DNA from: Impatiens glandulifera
Taxonomy: Eukaryota > Streptophyta > Magnoliopsida > Ericales > Balsaminaceae
DNA: 64,000 nt
Assembly (NCBI RefSeq): GCF_907164915.1
Contig: NC_061867.1
Span: 35,833,751-35,897,750, forward strand
Direction of reading: 5' to 3'
The stretch's first letter is position 1, and each line of letters opens with the position of its first letter. The translations under genes were made by a program, and so were the position numbers. This document shows, in pieces, positions 35,434 to 46,886 of this stretch. Below the pieces are notes generated by a model. The model was not told where the DNA came from, made no database searches, and saw nothing but the letters and a program-made list of their open reading frames with translations.

Positions 35434-37170
35434 CATGAAGGCTTCTATAATAGGGAATCTCTCTTCTTTGTCAACCGTTGGCTCAAGCTTGAACAATTCT
35501 CTCAAATAGACACCTGAGGTATCGAATTCATGCTTCACTCACCCACAGAAAGCCCATGATACAGATAACCAACAGGAAGGAAAGAGGGGCACATACCCCA
35601 TTACCAATCATAAAAACAAAGACACTCTAGATAAAGAAGGAAATGATGATACCCTTGAATTTGTGAGCAAGAGCAATAATGTCAGCTCTGGAAAAGCTCT
35701 AGTTATTCCTTCTTCCACTACAACCTCCGATAATTCTATTAAGATGAATGTCATCGGAGATAAGAGCAAAAATGAAATACATACCGATTGCCCAAATAAA
35801 CAAACATTTTCAAATAAATTTGTTATTAATTCTTTTGGGAATTAGAATCAATCCAATAAAATTGGTAAGTTACAGAGGAAAAAAGGAAAGAAAAATAAAA
35901 TAGAGGAGACTAGTAAGAAGGAAAACACAAGGGAACAAAAAGAAAATAGTGTTGGTCTAGAAGAAATCAGGGTTGTAAACAAATGTCAAAATAATGTAGA
36001 AAACAAGAAAACAAGAAAAATCAAAGAGAAGGCAAAAGACAAATAGAGGGTGAGTTTCAATGAGAGGAAAAGCCTCAAAGGGCTGAGAAACCAAATTTTA
36101 AGGATGCTGATGCAATCTAAGAATGTAGAAATGATTCTATAAAAAGAAAGAGCTCAATAAATCACTATTCATCTAAACCTGCACTACCTCCAAGGTTGGA
36201 ACCTTCTAAAAAAGAGGAGTATGACGTTATTCTTAGCTAGTTCGTCAACACAATGAAAGAGTTGACAAAATGTACAAAGACAAATGTTTATACTTTGAAG
36301 AAGAACCCAAATTGGCAAGTTGATCAAGTATGGAAGAAGAACCCAAATTGGCAAGTTGATCAAGTATGGAAGAAGAATCTAGAGACAAAGCAATGTCAAA
36401 ACTTAACAAAAAAAGCGAAAACAAAATCTCAAAAAAGGGACATATTTTCCTGGGTGCGTTCAAAGAAAATGTGGAAAAACTCAGAAATCCCTCTAAGTTT
36501 AAGCTACCATCAGACGTGGAAGAAAAATGCGTTCGATCATGGGAACATGTGATAGTGGGTAATTATATCGGAAAGAACCTACCACTTTTGAAGCCACCAA
36601 GGAAGAACTCATGAAACAATGGGGAAAAGTAGGTCTAACGAAGGTCACCTCTAACCATCAAGACATGTATTTCCTTAAATTCAATCAAGAGGCTAATCTT
36701 TAGAAAATTTTGTAGCTAGGACATACACACACGGGGAAAGAATCCATGAAGCTCGAAAAATGGGAGGAGGGTACAGGCTATGCCAGTATTCCAAAAGAAA
36801 TAGTGCAAATCTAGTTCAAGTTGTGAAATATCTCTCCTCACATGTACAACGCGGAAGCCTTAAGTCATTTCGCTAGCCTTCTAGGAAACCCACTATACAT
36901 TGATAAAATCACCGAGGAAAGTGAAAATCTCACATATGCTAGGATGATCGTTGAAGTTTAACCCATAAACATTCTCCCCGATGAATTACAGTGGTGGATC
37001 GAAAGGGCAATGCTATCAAGATTGGAATACACTATGAATGACGACTACACAAATTCGTGAACTGTAATACCTTTAGACATTCTAAAGTGAGACACCCAAA
37101 ATTAATGGACAACTAGAAAGTAAATTAGGAACAACAAATGTAAAATGGAGAAGTCAAGCAATAAAAGGTT
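35434..37170 (+). pseudogene. LINE ORF1 (DUF4283 RNA-binding protein)
   Basis: Starts about MKASIIGNLSSLSTVG, continues with a Lys/Asn-rich region, then WEHVIVGNYIGKNLP (about 36540-36585), KEELMKQWGKVGLT, MYFLKFNQEANL, and NAEALSHFASLLGNPLYIDK (about 36850-36910) with LTYARMIVEV. This is the order of DUF4283 and its C-terminal partner in plant LINE ORF1, which binds the element RNA. A 36-bp in-frame duplication at about 36301-36372 doubles KKNPNWQVDQVW. Several frame changes. Confidence 0.8.
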
Positions 37171-37497
37171 CCTAGTACAAATAAAACAATGGTGAAAAAA
37201 CAAGCAGCAAAAGAAAGCAATGACAAAGAAAAAGAAGTTCAGAACTCATAGGCGAAGGATAACAGAGAAGGGTAACCCGGAAATAGAGAAGATCCAAACA
37301 GAGGCAAGAAACAAAGAACTCATAGGCGAAGGAACTTTCAACTCCTCTTCTAAAGAAACGGTTCAGACCCCAATACTGACGAGAGGTAGGCAACATCCTA
37401 GACCTGTAATTCCATACAAACCACAAATATGGAGGAAGATTATAGGGAAAAGGAAATGAAGGAATAAGCATCTTGTCAACATTTCTTCATGAATATA

Positions 37498-40428
37498 ATG
37501 ACCTGGAATATTAGGCGGCTCAACGACCCCATCAAAAGGAAGGAAATCAAAAGAATGATTGAAAGACAGGAAATCACTATTATGGGTATAGGATAACAAA
37601 GGCGAAATACTATTTTGCTGCTATCTATGGAAGTATTGTAGCAGGATGAAGAAAGCAGTTATGGAGAGAACTCAAGGGTAAATTCAATGATGATGAGCCT
37701 TGGATCCTAATGGGCAACTTCAATGTCACCAGATTCATCTAAGAAAGAGAACCAAAAATAGGGATCACGCAAAACATGTTGAACTTCAATGAATTTATCA
37801 GAGACATCAACTATATTGAACCTTCTAGTTTAGGTAATCTATTTTCATGGTCAGCTACTAGAGGATCAAAGGAAATGAGGAAGAGTCACATTGATCGTGG
37901 GTTGATCAACGAGAAATGGACAAATCTCTACCCGAGAAGCCAAATACAAATTCTACAACTAGGAATCTCTGATCATTTCCCGTTGAAATTTTTCTAGGAA
38001 AAGGAAAAAAAGACTAAAGAGGACATTCAAATTCTTTAATTTTTGGATGTAAGACGAAGAATTCGAAGGAGTACTGACGGAAACCTAGAATACCAATATC
38101 AACGAGACAAAGATGTTTAAAGTTTGTGAAAAGCTTAGGATCCTGAAAGGTAAGCTCAACAAGTTCGACATGAGGAAATACATCAATATATAAAAAGGGT
38201 AGAGGATGCACGAGTAAAACTGGAGAATATTCAAAGAAAAAATTTGAGGATGCAGAACCTAACTAACAATCAAGATGAGGAGAAAGAAGCACTAACAAGT
38301 TTTAGAGATCTCTACTCAAAAGAAGAAAGTTTCTTCGAGAAGAAGTTTAGAGAAAGTTGGCTTTCTTTTGGAGACAAAAATACTGCCTTCTTCTACAGGA
38401 AATGTGCGAATCAAAACTTCAGGAACCAAGTCCTCATATTAAAAGATTATAATGGGAAAATGCTTCAGGGACATGAAGCAGTTCAAAAGGAAGCTATCAG
38501 GAGTCTGTTTGGAACAAAACTGAGTAACGAAGGACTCAATGCTAGACTTGGGGTGTTGCAACATATTGTTCTAAGAAGAATCGACAATGAGGATGCTGAT
38601 AAGCTAGTAGAAAGGGTCAATCAATAAAAGATCATGACTGCTCTGTTTACGATGAAAGAAGGTAAAAGTCTAGGGCCAAATGGATACAATGCGACTTTCT
38701 TCAAGGAAAACTGAGATATAGTTGGGGAATATGTAAGTGAAGGGGTCCTAAAATTCTTTTAAAACAGGAAAATGCTTAAGAAATGGAACGTTATAGTATT
38801 GAATTTGATTCCAAAAATCTCACTTTCGGAAAAAATTTAGAACTTTCGTCGTATTTCATTCTATAACATAATCTATAAAATCATCTCTAAAATCCTTTCG
38901 CAAATATTTAAAACTGTTATTTAAAAAATAATTAGTTTAGGGAAATCAAATTTTATCACCAATCACTTTATCTCCCATAACATACTTCTTATTTAGAGTT
39001 TATTGAAAATTTATGGGAAGAAATCAATATTTCTAAGAGTGACTTTCAAAATTGACATTCAGAAAGCTTTTAACTCGATAAGATGAGAATCTATTCATGA
39101 ATTCCTTTATGTTGTCTGTTTCCCTAACATTTTTATCGAGTAGTTAATGTAGTGTGTTTCGACCCCTCACTTCACTATCATCGTGAATGACAAACATAAT
39201 GACTTTTTTTAAGGGTGAAGGGGGGTAAGGCAAGGAAATCCTCTCTCACCTTACCTCTTCATTCTTATTATGGATATCTTGGACTACATCTTTAAAATGA
39301 TCCTAAGAAACCATAAATTCAAATTTCACTCATACTGCAAGTAATAAGCAATAACACACATTTATTTTAATGATGATCTGTTTTTAGTGGCTCATGAAGA
39401 TGTTGAATCTGTTAGTACAATAAAGAAAACATTAACAATATTTTATAGTATTACAGGTTTATTCATTAATAAAAACAAAAGCCATACTTTCTATGTAGGA
39501 GGAGTTAAAGAGGATTTGAAGCATAATATATTTAATATCATGGGGATAAAACAAGAAATGCTTCCATTAAAATATCTTGGAGTCCCCTTATTTGGAAATC
39601 AACTTCAAAGCTCACATTTTCGCCCACTTATTGAAAAGGTCAGAAATTCTATCATGGGTTGGGCTACAAAAAACCTGTCTTACACATGAAGAATAGAGTC
39701 AGTGAAAAGAGTTACTATGAGAATCATTGGCTATTGGGCACAACAAATAGTCATTACCAAAAAATTCATGGTTGTACTAGATAAGCTGATAAGAGACTTC
39801 ATATGGACAAGGAGTCATAATTTAGAATCTGATCAATAATATACAATTCAATAGAAACATTGATACAAAGAGTTGGGATACTGTTATGAATTGAAAGTTC
39901 GTGACAGGAAAAACATGGGAGATCATTAAAATAAAGGAGGTGGTGATCGATTGGCATAAAGTAGTCTGGTCTTCAAAGGTTGTACCTCGAAACCAATTCA
40001 TTATTTGGCTGACATTCATGAAATAATTGGCTACAAGAGACAGAATTAAGAAGTATATGAATATTCCAGACGTCATTTCCCCAATCTACACAATAAAAGA
40101 GGAAAGCATTGACCACTTGTTTGGGGAGTGCGCATTTGTATCAAAGCTGTGGATCAATTTTTCTTAGAACATGAATATCACTAAATTTCCAGATACATGG
40201 AACGAAATCATAGAGTTTGTAAAGAAAAAGGCTAAAGAAGATAACTTTTATGCGAATGTTTTCAAATACTTCTTTGGCGCCCTGGTCTACAATACTTGGA
40301 GAGAAAGAAATACAAGAATTCATAGCACAAATAAGAGAGCAGAAATAATAGTTTGGAATGATATTGTTTCTTATAACAACAATCTCATACATATATGGAG
40401 GAGAATTCTGATTAATGAAGACAATTGA
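37498..40428 (+). pseudogene. LINE ORF2 (endonuclease, reverse transcriptase, zf-RVT)
   Basis: Starts MTWNIRRLNDPIKRKEIKRM, the endonuclease N-terminus; the endonuclease ends in GISDHFPLKFF at 37960-37997, keeping the SDH motif. RT blocks follow: ESWLSFGDKNTAFFYRKC, MKEGKSLGPNGYNATFFKEN, IDIQKAFNSIR, GVRQGNPLSPYLF (about 39220-39260) and FNDDLFLV (about 39368-39390, with Asn replacing the usual Ala before the catalytic DD). KYLGVPLFGNQL marks the end of RT. The zf-RVT region at about 39950-40330 includes IDHLFGECAFVSKLW. Normal length would be about 1,200-1,300 codons in one frame; here about ten stops or shifts interrupt it. Confidence 0.88.
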
Positions 40429-40679
40429 AAGCTCAGTCAAAGATGGAGTATCCCCTATAAAATCATTACAAGGAAAGGAATGTTCAAATAGTTCTTTTTT
40501 GATGACTTATTAGTAATTCAATTGTTTGTTGTTATGTTTATTCTGTAATTCAATTGTTTAAAACTCATTTGATATTTTCAACAAAGCTAGGGTATATCTA
40601 GCTTTGTTTCTTGAAACTCATTTTCCCTCTTTTAGGAGGTTTTAATGAAATGACACTAAGCCTTTTTCCAAAAAAAAAA

Positions 40680-40928
40680 TCGATAAATGAAACTTATAGC
40701 TTAATAATTGAATTAATGTTATTATTATAAATTTTTTCATTTTAAAAAATAATATTTGAATCAATGGTTGGTAGCTGATTCAAATTACAAACGGTTGCAC
40801 TAAACTATATCACATTAACTTATGATCTCCATTAAACCCCAAAATAGATTATTCTTTATTAACAAATTATCCCCAATCATTTTTTTATTATGGAAAAGGC
40901 ATATCTACTATAAGATTATTAATGTACT
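40680..40928. other. AT-rich flank of the LINE
   Basis: No feature supported. Confidence 0.5.
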
Positions 40929-41240
40929 AATCTTACATATATAAAAATATGGGACAACGGATTAAGTATATAGCTCGCAAACACACTTAACCATTTAACT
41001 AGTCGCAAAACTTGCTGCCTGACAGACTCGAACCTAGGACTTCAGGGTGAGTATCCATTTCTTAATCCTACATATATAAAAAAATGGGACAACAGATTAA
41101 GTATGTAGCCCGCAAACACACTTAACTATTTAACTAAGCGCAAAACATGTCACCTGACGGGCACGAACCCAAGAACTTAGGGTTAGTATCCACCTTTTAT
41201 TCCCATTAGGCTAGAAGAGGGGATTAGTCCTACATATATA
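40929..41240 (-). repeat. SINE-like tRNA-derived repeat, two tandem units
   Basis: On the minus strand, TAGCCTAATGGGAATAAAAG at about 41214-41195 resembles a Pol III A box. GGGTTCGTGCCC, about 35 nt further on, resembles a B box, and the unit ends near CCCATTTTTTTATATATG. A second unit, 135 bp on, has GGTTCGAGTC at the equivalent place but lacks a good A box. The pair looks like a tandem SINE or a tRNA-derived repeat; the family is not recognised. Confidence 0.5.
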
Positions 41241-41308
41241 GTAGTTAAGTAAAAAATGTTAGGTCGAGAGTTTACTAACATTGTTAGGTCGAGAGTTTAC
41301 TAACATTG

Positions 41309-41784
41309 TGTTACGACTTTTTTCGTAAGGTGTGTTTTGGGTTCAAGAATCAAGTTCTTGATCTATAAGACCGATGTAAATTCTACAATCAAAGGGCAGC
41401 GGAAGGTTTTTGATAGAGAATTTGGGGAAGGGGATAGAAGAATCAAGGGTGCGAAGAGAAATACTGTTGGTCTATACCAAATAGTCCATAATAATAATAA
41501 TAGACGAATAGGGGCGAAGTCACATCTTCATCATTCTATTCTTGGGTCCTTGGGGAAGAAAGACCACCCTTATGTAGGTGATGTCTTGCCCCATAATATT
41601 CGGTTACAACAAATACTAGAGAATAACAGAATTCAGTTTGTAAAATAGAAAAAGAAAGCAAAACAAAATAATAAAACAATAAATCAGAAATCTGGCCCAT
41701 GTGCACCATAGGACCGAGACCGGGTGCCGAGAAAGGTTGCTGGAATTTATTCTAGGACCGATGCCTTGATTTTAGACCCTAGCA
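41309..41784 (-). repeat. 3' LTR of the gag-only element
   Basis: Direct repeat of 43142-43618 with a few percent difference. The open reading frame at 41337-41648 on the opposite strand is also open in the other LTR only because the sequences are alike. Confidence 0.88.
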
Positions 41785-41924
41785 TTATCTCCCCCTTCAA
41801 AATTCGTCGCCCTCGACGAAAAGACCGTGGTCTGCCGAGCCTCTAATGCGCATGCTCAATATTTCAAATAATTCGGTCAGACTTCAGCAAGTCCAGCAAG
41901 TGTCGGAGTCTAGGACCGCATTTC

Positions 41925-42455
41925 TTAGAAGCCTTCGGTCTTCCTGCTCCACGACCAGTCCTTCCTTCGGCCCAGCACGCCAAATGCAGCAAAAGGGCCA
42001 TTTTTCTTCCGGGCATACTCTAGAATGTCTTTAAACAACCAAGCCCAGTCCTTTATCCAGACCAGCAACACATGCGCAACAACATAGCCATGTTTTCCGA
42101 CTACCTTCCTAGCCGGTGTTCGGTTGTTGGGTTGCTGGGTGAGCCCTTTGATTATTTTTTGGAAATTTTCAGGAGCGTCTTCCAAAACAAGTGAAACACT
42201 TTGGCATTCGTTCTTGCTGATTACTTGTACCGTGGCAACAACATTATGATTTTCCAAGACCTTTTCTAAGTGGCTGCCTTGTATTATGTTGACCCGCGAC
42301 CGAGGGGCACCTTGCTGGACCGAGAAAGTGTGCAAGATAATGACACGTTCGTCCCTTGTCTCAAGCACCAAAGGTGGGTCATAAAAATCTGATTCTTGGA
42401 CGGGTTCTTGAACGAGTTCTTGAACTTCTTGCTGATTAGTCGGGGCCATGAACAA
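41925..42455 (-). CDS. gag-distal ORF of the gag-only element (176 codons)
   Basis: Directly continues the knuckle region: SRLFMAPTNQQEVQELVQEP, then VIILHTFSVQQGAPRSRVNI, which corresponds to the stretch just before the protease in gypsy elements (ISLHALSG... pattern). No DSG protease active site follows. The remaining 110 residues (for example GKHGYVVAHVLLVWIKDWAW) are not recognised and may be element-specific or of other origin. Open over its full length, but part of a disrupted polyprotein. Confidence 0.45.
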   Translation of the reverse strand: MFMAPTNQQEVQELVQEPVQESDFYDPPLVLETRDERVIILHTFSVQQGAPRSRVNIIQGSHLEKVLENHNVVATVQVISKNECQSVSLVLEDAPENFQKIIKGLTQQPNNRTPARKVVGKHGYVVAHVLLVWIKDWAWLFKDILEYARKKNGPFAAFGVLGRRKDWSWSRKTEGF

Positions 42456-43085
42456 TCTGGATTTGTACCTATGATTGGGCTCCCATTTTTCATTGCAAGT
42501 ATAACGTCGGTCTTCCTTGAAATCGGTCGTCTAGTTTGTGCTCGGCCAAACCGTGTTAACAATGCAAGGTTTGGGCAGCAGTGGCGGCTTGGCGCTGTAC
42601 AATGGCCTGCGACCGAATCGCAGCAAGAGATCTTTCTTGAATTTATGCCACGTCAATGCTTCCATATGGTTGCGATTCCGCAAATATGATTCATGCCACG
42701 TTCTTGCCTCTTTTGAGAAGTGAGTGCGGACAATGTTCAGCTTTGTGGCATCATTCGTCTTGCTCTCCCTAAATACTTGCTCGGCAAATAAGAGCCAGAC
42801 CTCCAAATCAGTCCCATCAAATTCAGGAATATCAATATTTGTGAGCCGGGTTGGAGGAATGTGGTAAGAAGCAATAACATGGGGTCAAGTGCGGGGATCT
42901 TGGCCATTAGTAAACGCACCTTTTTCAATGGCTGTCAAGCTTTTTCCAGCAGCATACCTTCTGTCCATATTTTGCTGAAAAGCATTGTGCAAGGCAGCCT
43001 GTTCGGTCATATTTTGTTGCAGGGCAGCATTCATGGAGGCATATTGTTGGGTCAGCCCTTCGAGTAGGGTCTTAAGATCATCCAT
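42456..43085 (-). pseudogene. Ty3/gypsy-like gag
   Basis: Starts MDDLKTLLEGLTQQYASMNA at 43085, a coiled-coil-like, Gln-rich N-terminus. After a stop and frame change it gives MEVWLLFAEQVF and ARTWHESYLRNRNHMEALTW...FKKDLLLRFG (about 42600-42720), the retrotransposon gag domain (PF03732 type). A zinc-knuckle remnant reading CNEKWEPNHRYKSRLFM follows near 42500-42450, with the last Cys replaced by Tyr. Structural capsid protein; broken in at least two places. Confidence 0.8.
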
Positions 43086-43141
43086 CTTTGCTGCTATCGG
43101 GTTTCTTTCATTTGAGAATGGTCTTTCTCTGATACCAAGAA

Positions 43142-43618
43142 TGTTACGACTTGTTTCGTAAAGTGTGTTTTGGGTTCAAGAATCAAGTTCTTGATCTATA
43201 AGACCGATGTAAATTCTACAATCAAAGGGCAACGGAAGGTTTTCGATAGAGAATTTGGGGGAAGGGGATAGAAGAATCAAGGGTGCGAAGAGAAATACTG
43301 TTGGTCTATACCAAATAGTCCATAATAATAATAATAGACGAATAGGGGCGAAGTCACATCTTCATCATTCTATTCATGGGTCCTTGGGGAAGAAAGATCA
43401 GCCTTATATAGGTGATGTCTTGCCCCATAATATTCGGTTACAACAAATACTAGAGAATAACGGAATTCGGTTTGTAAAATAGAAAAAGAAAGCAAAACAA
43501 AATAATAAAACAACAAAACAGAAATCTAGCCCATGTGCACCATAGGACCGAGACGGAGTGCCGAGAAAGGTTGCTGGAATTTATTCTAGGACCGAGGCCT
43601 TGATTTTAGACCCTAGCA
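43142..43618 (-). repeat. 5' LTR of the gag-only element
   Basis: Followed on the minus strand by TTCT and the tRNA-Met-type primer site TGGTATCAGAG. Confidence 0.88.
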
Positions 43619-43932
43619 CATTTCTAGGTCGAGTGTTAAGTAAAAACTTTACTGTCTATTTCTTATTGCTAGGTCGAGAGTTGTAGTTAATTTGAATATA
43701 TATGTGGGAGTAAATGGATACTTGGGGTCGTATTGTGTATTCAACCACCCATCAAGTTAAAACGGTTAAAAATAAAATTAAAAATACTATATGTATATTT
43801 CGAACTTGCAACCTAACAAAATAAATACAACTCTTTAACAAACCAGACTAATAAGACTTTATCTTTCAACTTCAACACAAAATTTAATAAACGTGAGACA
43901 TTTTAATAATATAAGTTCAACTTTTTAACTAA

Positions 43933-43935
<3 letters not shown>

Positions 43936-44004
<69 letters not shown>
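43936..44004. repeat. (TA)n run between Helitron modules
   Basis: About 69 bp of alternating TA between two modules. Shorter TA runs sit at the other module junctions (44300-44318 and 49397-49423), as at 13016 and 13329 in the minus-strand copy. Confidence 0.9.
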
Positions 44005-44006
<2 letters not shown>

Positions 44007-44474
44007 GATGCTTAATTTCAAAGTGTCTGGATTGTCGGGTCGAGAGTTGTGGTTAATTTAAATATATATATGTGAGAGTAAATGGATAATTGGGTTGGAT
44101 TGTGGATTGACCCGCCCATAAACTTAAAACAGTTAAAAATAAAATTAAAAATGCTATATGTATATTTCGAACTTGCAACATAACAAAACAAGTATAACCT
44201 TTTAACCAACTAGGCTAATAAGACTATATGTTAAATTTAACACCAAATTTAATAACGCGAGAAATTTTAACATTATAAGTTCCACTTTTTAACTAAATAA
44301 TATATATATATATAATGATGCTTAATTTCAAAGTGTCTGGATTGTCGGGTCGAGAGTTGTGGTTAATTTGATTATACATGTGAGAGTAATGAATACTAGG
44401 GTCGGATTGTGGGTTGACCCGCCATAAACTTAAAAAGGTTAAAAATAAAATTAAAAATGTTATATGTATGTTTT

Positions 44475-45986
44475 TGTAAGATTAAATTTGCTAATTAACT
44501 TAGGAGAGTTAGCCAATAATTATAAAATTACCAAGTTTGAATATTTAGTTTAAATAATAAAAAAGGTATATATTGTTAAATATGAAATGATTTTGATAAT
44601 GAATGAATAAAACTAAGTTTAATTATATATAAAAGTGAAATTATATATAATTGTTAAGTTATATCAAGTATATATTAATAATTTTAAAGATAACAACAAG
44701 GTGTTGTAGTACAGATGTTAGTACTCCCGCCTGTCACATGGGTGACCAAGGTTTGAATCTCACCAGCTGCAAATAATAATTGGATTTTTATTATTTCAGA
44801 GAAGCTGAGAAAATACCGAAATTGCCACGTAGGCGAGATCGGTTGTTTGCAAGGGCGCGTCTAGTCAGTTATTTCAGAAGTTCGGCATTCAAAAGATATC
44901 GGTTTCGGATCCGACATTCCAGATATCGGCTTCCCATTTCGGCATTTAAGAGGCGTCCTGACATTAAATGAATTCAAAATTTAAGAGGCGTTCCGGCATT
45001 AAATAAATTCAACATTTAATAAGAGGCGCTCTAGTATTAAATGATTTTGGCATTTAACACAAGTCCGATATTAAATGACTTCAATATTAAATGAGGCGTT
45101 CGGTAATTAATCACATATGGCATCTGAATAAATGCTTTTCACTACCTAATCAATCTTAGCTCCAAATTAAGCTTTCGCAACAACGTAGTCTGGCAAAGTA
45201 GTATATCACCAATCTGGGATGGTCAGTCTGACGCAACAACAAAGACATAACTAAAAAATACGGTCACATACCAAGATTATTTCAAATCATCTGTAATGAA
45301 AGTTTTAGTAGAACAAGCTCCATTCCTTTGATGTCAATATGTCCGTTGGTGAAGCAGATATAACCGTTGCTGTGTTTTGGATATATAAGAGGATTAAAGG
45401 AAGAACTAAAAAAAAGAGAAGATAGTGAAGATCAGAGCTCTCTTACTAATAAAAAACTCTCTCTCGACAAATATATATTTTCCTTAGCATATTTTTGTGA
45501 GAGGTTTTTTATACCGAAAATCAGTGTATCACTTTTTATATTGTGAGTTCTTTGTAAGTTGATTGAGTGTCTATAACCGAGTGTTATGTATGCTAGGAGT
45601 TCGAAAACAGACAGTAATTAAGTCCTGGTTGTTCCACTGAGTTTGCGTACGTGTTGTAAATCTTATAGTGAATATTCTTCCCAAGGTTGAGAAGAATATC
45701 CTTCTCGAGGTTGAGAAGAAGGGGTGACGTAGGTGAATTTGCTCCGAACATCCATAAACATCTCTTGTGTCTTGAGTTCTTTATTTTCTGAATCTTTCAA
45801 CCATTTATTCGTTGATTCAAATCGAAACAAACATTTCCGCACTTGAACTCTGTTCAAGAGTTTGTGATTGCTTGCGTAGAGTAGAAATGAGATAATCAAT
45901 CTCTAACCGGGTTGTTATCAACCGGTGTGTGTGTAAGAGTTCAACGTTGCGAGACCCCATCTCCTTCGGCAATCCCGATCCTAACA
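44475..45986 (+). repeat. copia-3 5' LTR (about 1.5 kb)
   Basis: Contains a tRNA-Asp-like segment (44700-44772), a run of short repeats around GGCATTTAA motifs (44930-45110), and a 3' part (45660-45986) whose style (AAGAAGGGGTGACGTAGG, TTTGCTCCGAACATCC) resembles the 3' part of the giant LTR at 10960-11000. This suggests distant kinship of the two copia families. Confidence 0.85.
44700..44772 (+). other. tRNA-Asp(GTC)-like sequence in copia-3 5' LTR
   Basis: GGTGTTG TA GTAC ... GTAC T CCCGC CTGTCAC ATGGG TGAC follows the layout of plant tRNA-Asp: acceptor, D arm and an anticodon loop CTGTCAC with GTC in place. A GGTTTGAATC T-loop/B-box follows. The D and anticodon stems mostly pair; T and acceptor stems have mismatches. 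A boxes and B boxes for Pol III are therefore nearly kept. A working tRNA gene is unlikely. Confidence 0.65.
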
Positions 45987-45988
45987 AG

Positions 45989-46000
45989 TGGTATCAAAAC
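45989..46000 (+). other. copia-3 primer-binding site
   Basis: TGGTATCAAAAC, two bases after the LTR end, close to the tRNA-Met-type site TGGTATCAGAGC of plant copia elements. Confidence 0.8.
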
Positions 46001-46035
46001 AAGTTGTTTCTATTCTTAAGCATTCAAATATCATC

Positions 46036-46680
46036 ATGTCTTTCATCAATGAGCCCCCTATATTCTGCATTGAAGAATATGTTGATTTGGAAGATTTGCA
46101 TGGAGGTGCATTTAGCCTCACAAGACGACGACATGTGGTATGTTATCACTGATGGCCCGATAAAGATTGAGAAGCCAATATGCAAAAGGACGACTGAAGA
46201 TAAGAAGATGAATAACCTGGATAATGTTGCCAAAAATATTCTGGACAAGAGAATGTTCAGTAAGATCAATTCGTGCTCCTCTGCTAAAGAAATTTGGTAG
46301 AAGTTGATCCAACTATGTGAGGACAACGACCAAATAAAGGAGAACTAGAAAGAGCAGAAGGCTCTGATGGCTGCTGAAAGCAAGGGAAAATGGGCCGATA
46401 GCGATTCAGACGACTCATCATCCAACAACAATGATGATAAAATTGATATCTGCTTCACGACTGAGAAAGAATCTAAGGTATTTGATTTTCTCTTCTGAAG
46501 AATTTATAAGAGATGACTTAACTGCTGCACTTAATGACATGATCATTAAGTACAAGAAGTTGTCAGACTCTTTCAATGAAATGAGATTGAAATATGAAAC
46601 TGATAACTCTTCTTCATCTCAAACTTCTGATCCAAAAGATTTTGAAAACAAAGTGTCTAAGCTCTTATTTGAGAATTAGA
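46036..46680 (+). pseudogene. copia-3 gag (UBN2 type)
   Basis: Starts MSFINEPPIFCIEEYVD, shifts frame, then WKICMEVHLASQDDDMWYVI and NILDKRMFSKINSCSSAKEI (about 46080-46300), the UBN2-type gag domain. After a stop come an acidic SDSDDSSSNNNDD stretch and a coiled-coil piece (46500-46680) with DDLTAALNDMIIKYKKLSDS. Capsid-like protein; disrupted by at least three lesions. Confidence 0.85.
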
Positions 46681-46886
46681 AGCTCAAGAAAAAGGTTCAA
46701 ACACTATTTTCTGAAAACCAACGTTTGACATATGTGGTCAGTTCCTGGACGAGGTCTGAAGATGTATCCAAATAGCAGATTAGCCTATTGAGGCCCACCG
46801 AATGAAAATCCGGTTTAAGATTTGACAATGCCATCCCAAATAAGTCTTGTGAAAAGTTAAACACGACGAAAGACAAGCTTAAGACA

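Larger units (their letters stand above)
35001..40679 (+). mobile_element. LINE (plant L1-type) retrotransposon, degraded
   Basis: Two former ORFs on the plus strand are followed by a 3' tail ending in A10 (40670-40679). ORF1 carries the DUF4283 domain; ORF2 has an APE-type endonuclease, reverse transcriptase and a zinc-binding zf-RVT region. The 5' boundary is approximate and no target duplication was identified. Both ORFs have many stops, so it is inactive. Confidence 0.88.
41309..43618 (-). mobile_element. small gag-only LTR retrotransposon (Ty3/gypsy-like, LARD/TR-GAG type)
   Basis: Two nearly identical LTRs (41309-41784 and 43142-43618, about 476 bp) start TGCTAGGG and end GTAACA on the minus strand. 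Next to the right LTR is the primer site TGGTATCAGAG (43137-43127). Before the left LTR is the purine tract TTTTGAAGGGGGAGATAA (41802-41785). Flanks CATTG (41304-41308) and CATTT (43619-43623) are probably a target duplication with one change. The interior of 1.36 kb encodes only gag-like sequence, with no RT, integrase or RNase H. Confidence 0.85.

Noticed and set aside
42396..42689. 97-codon plus-strand ORF
   Set aside because: Antisense shadow of the gag of the gypsy-like element.
44700..44772. Functional tRNA-Asp gene
   Set aside because: Acceptor and T stems have several mismatches and both copies sit in LTRs; treated as tRNA-derived sequence only.
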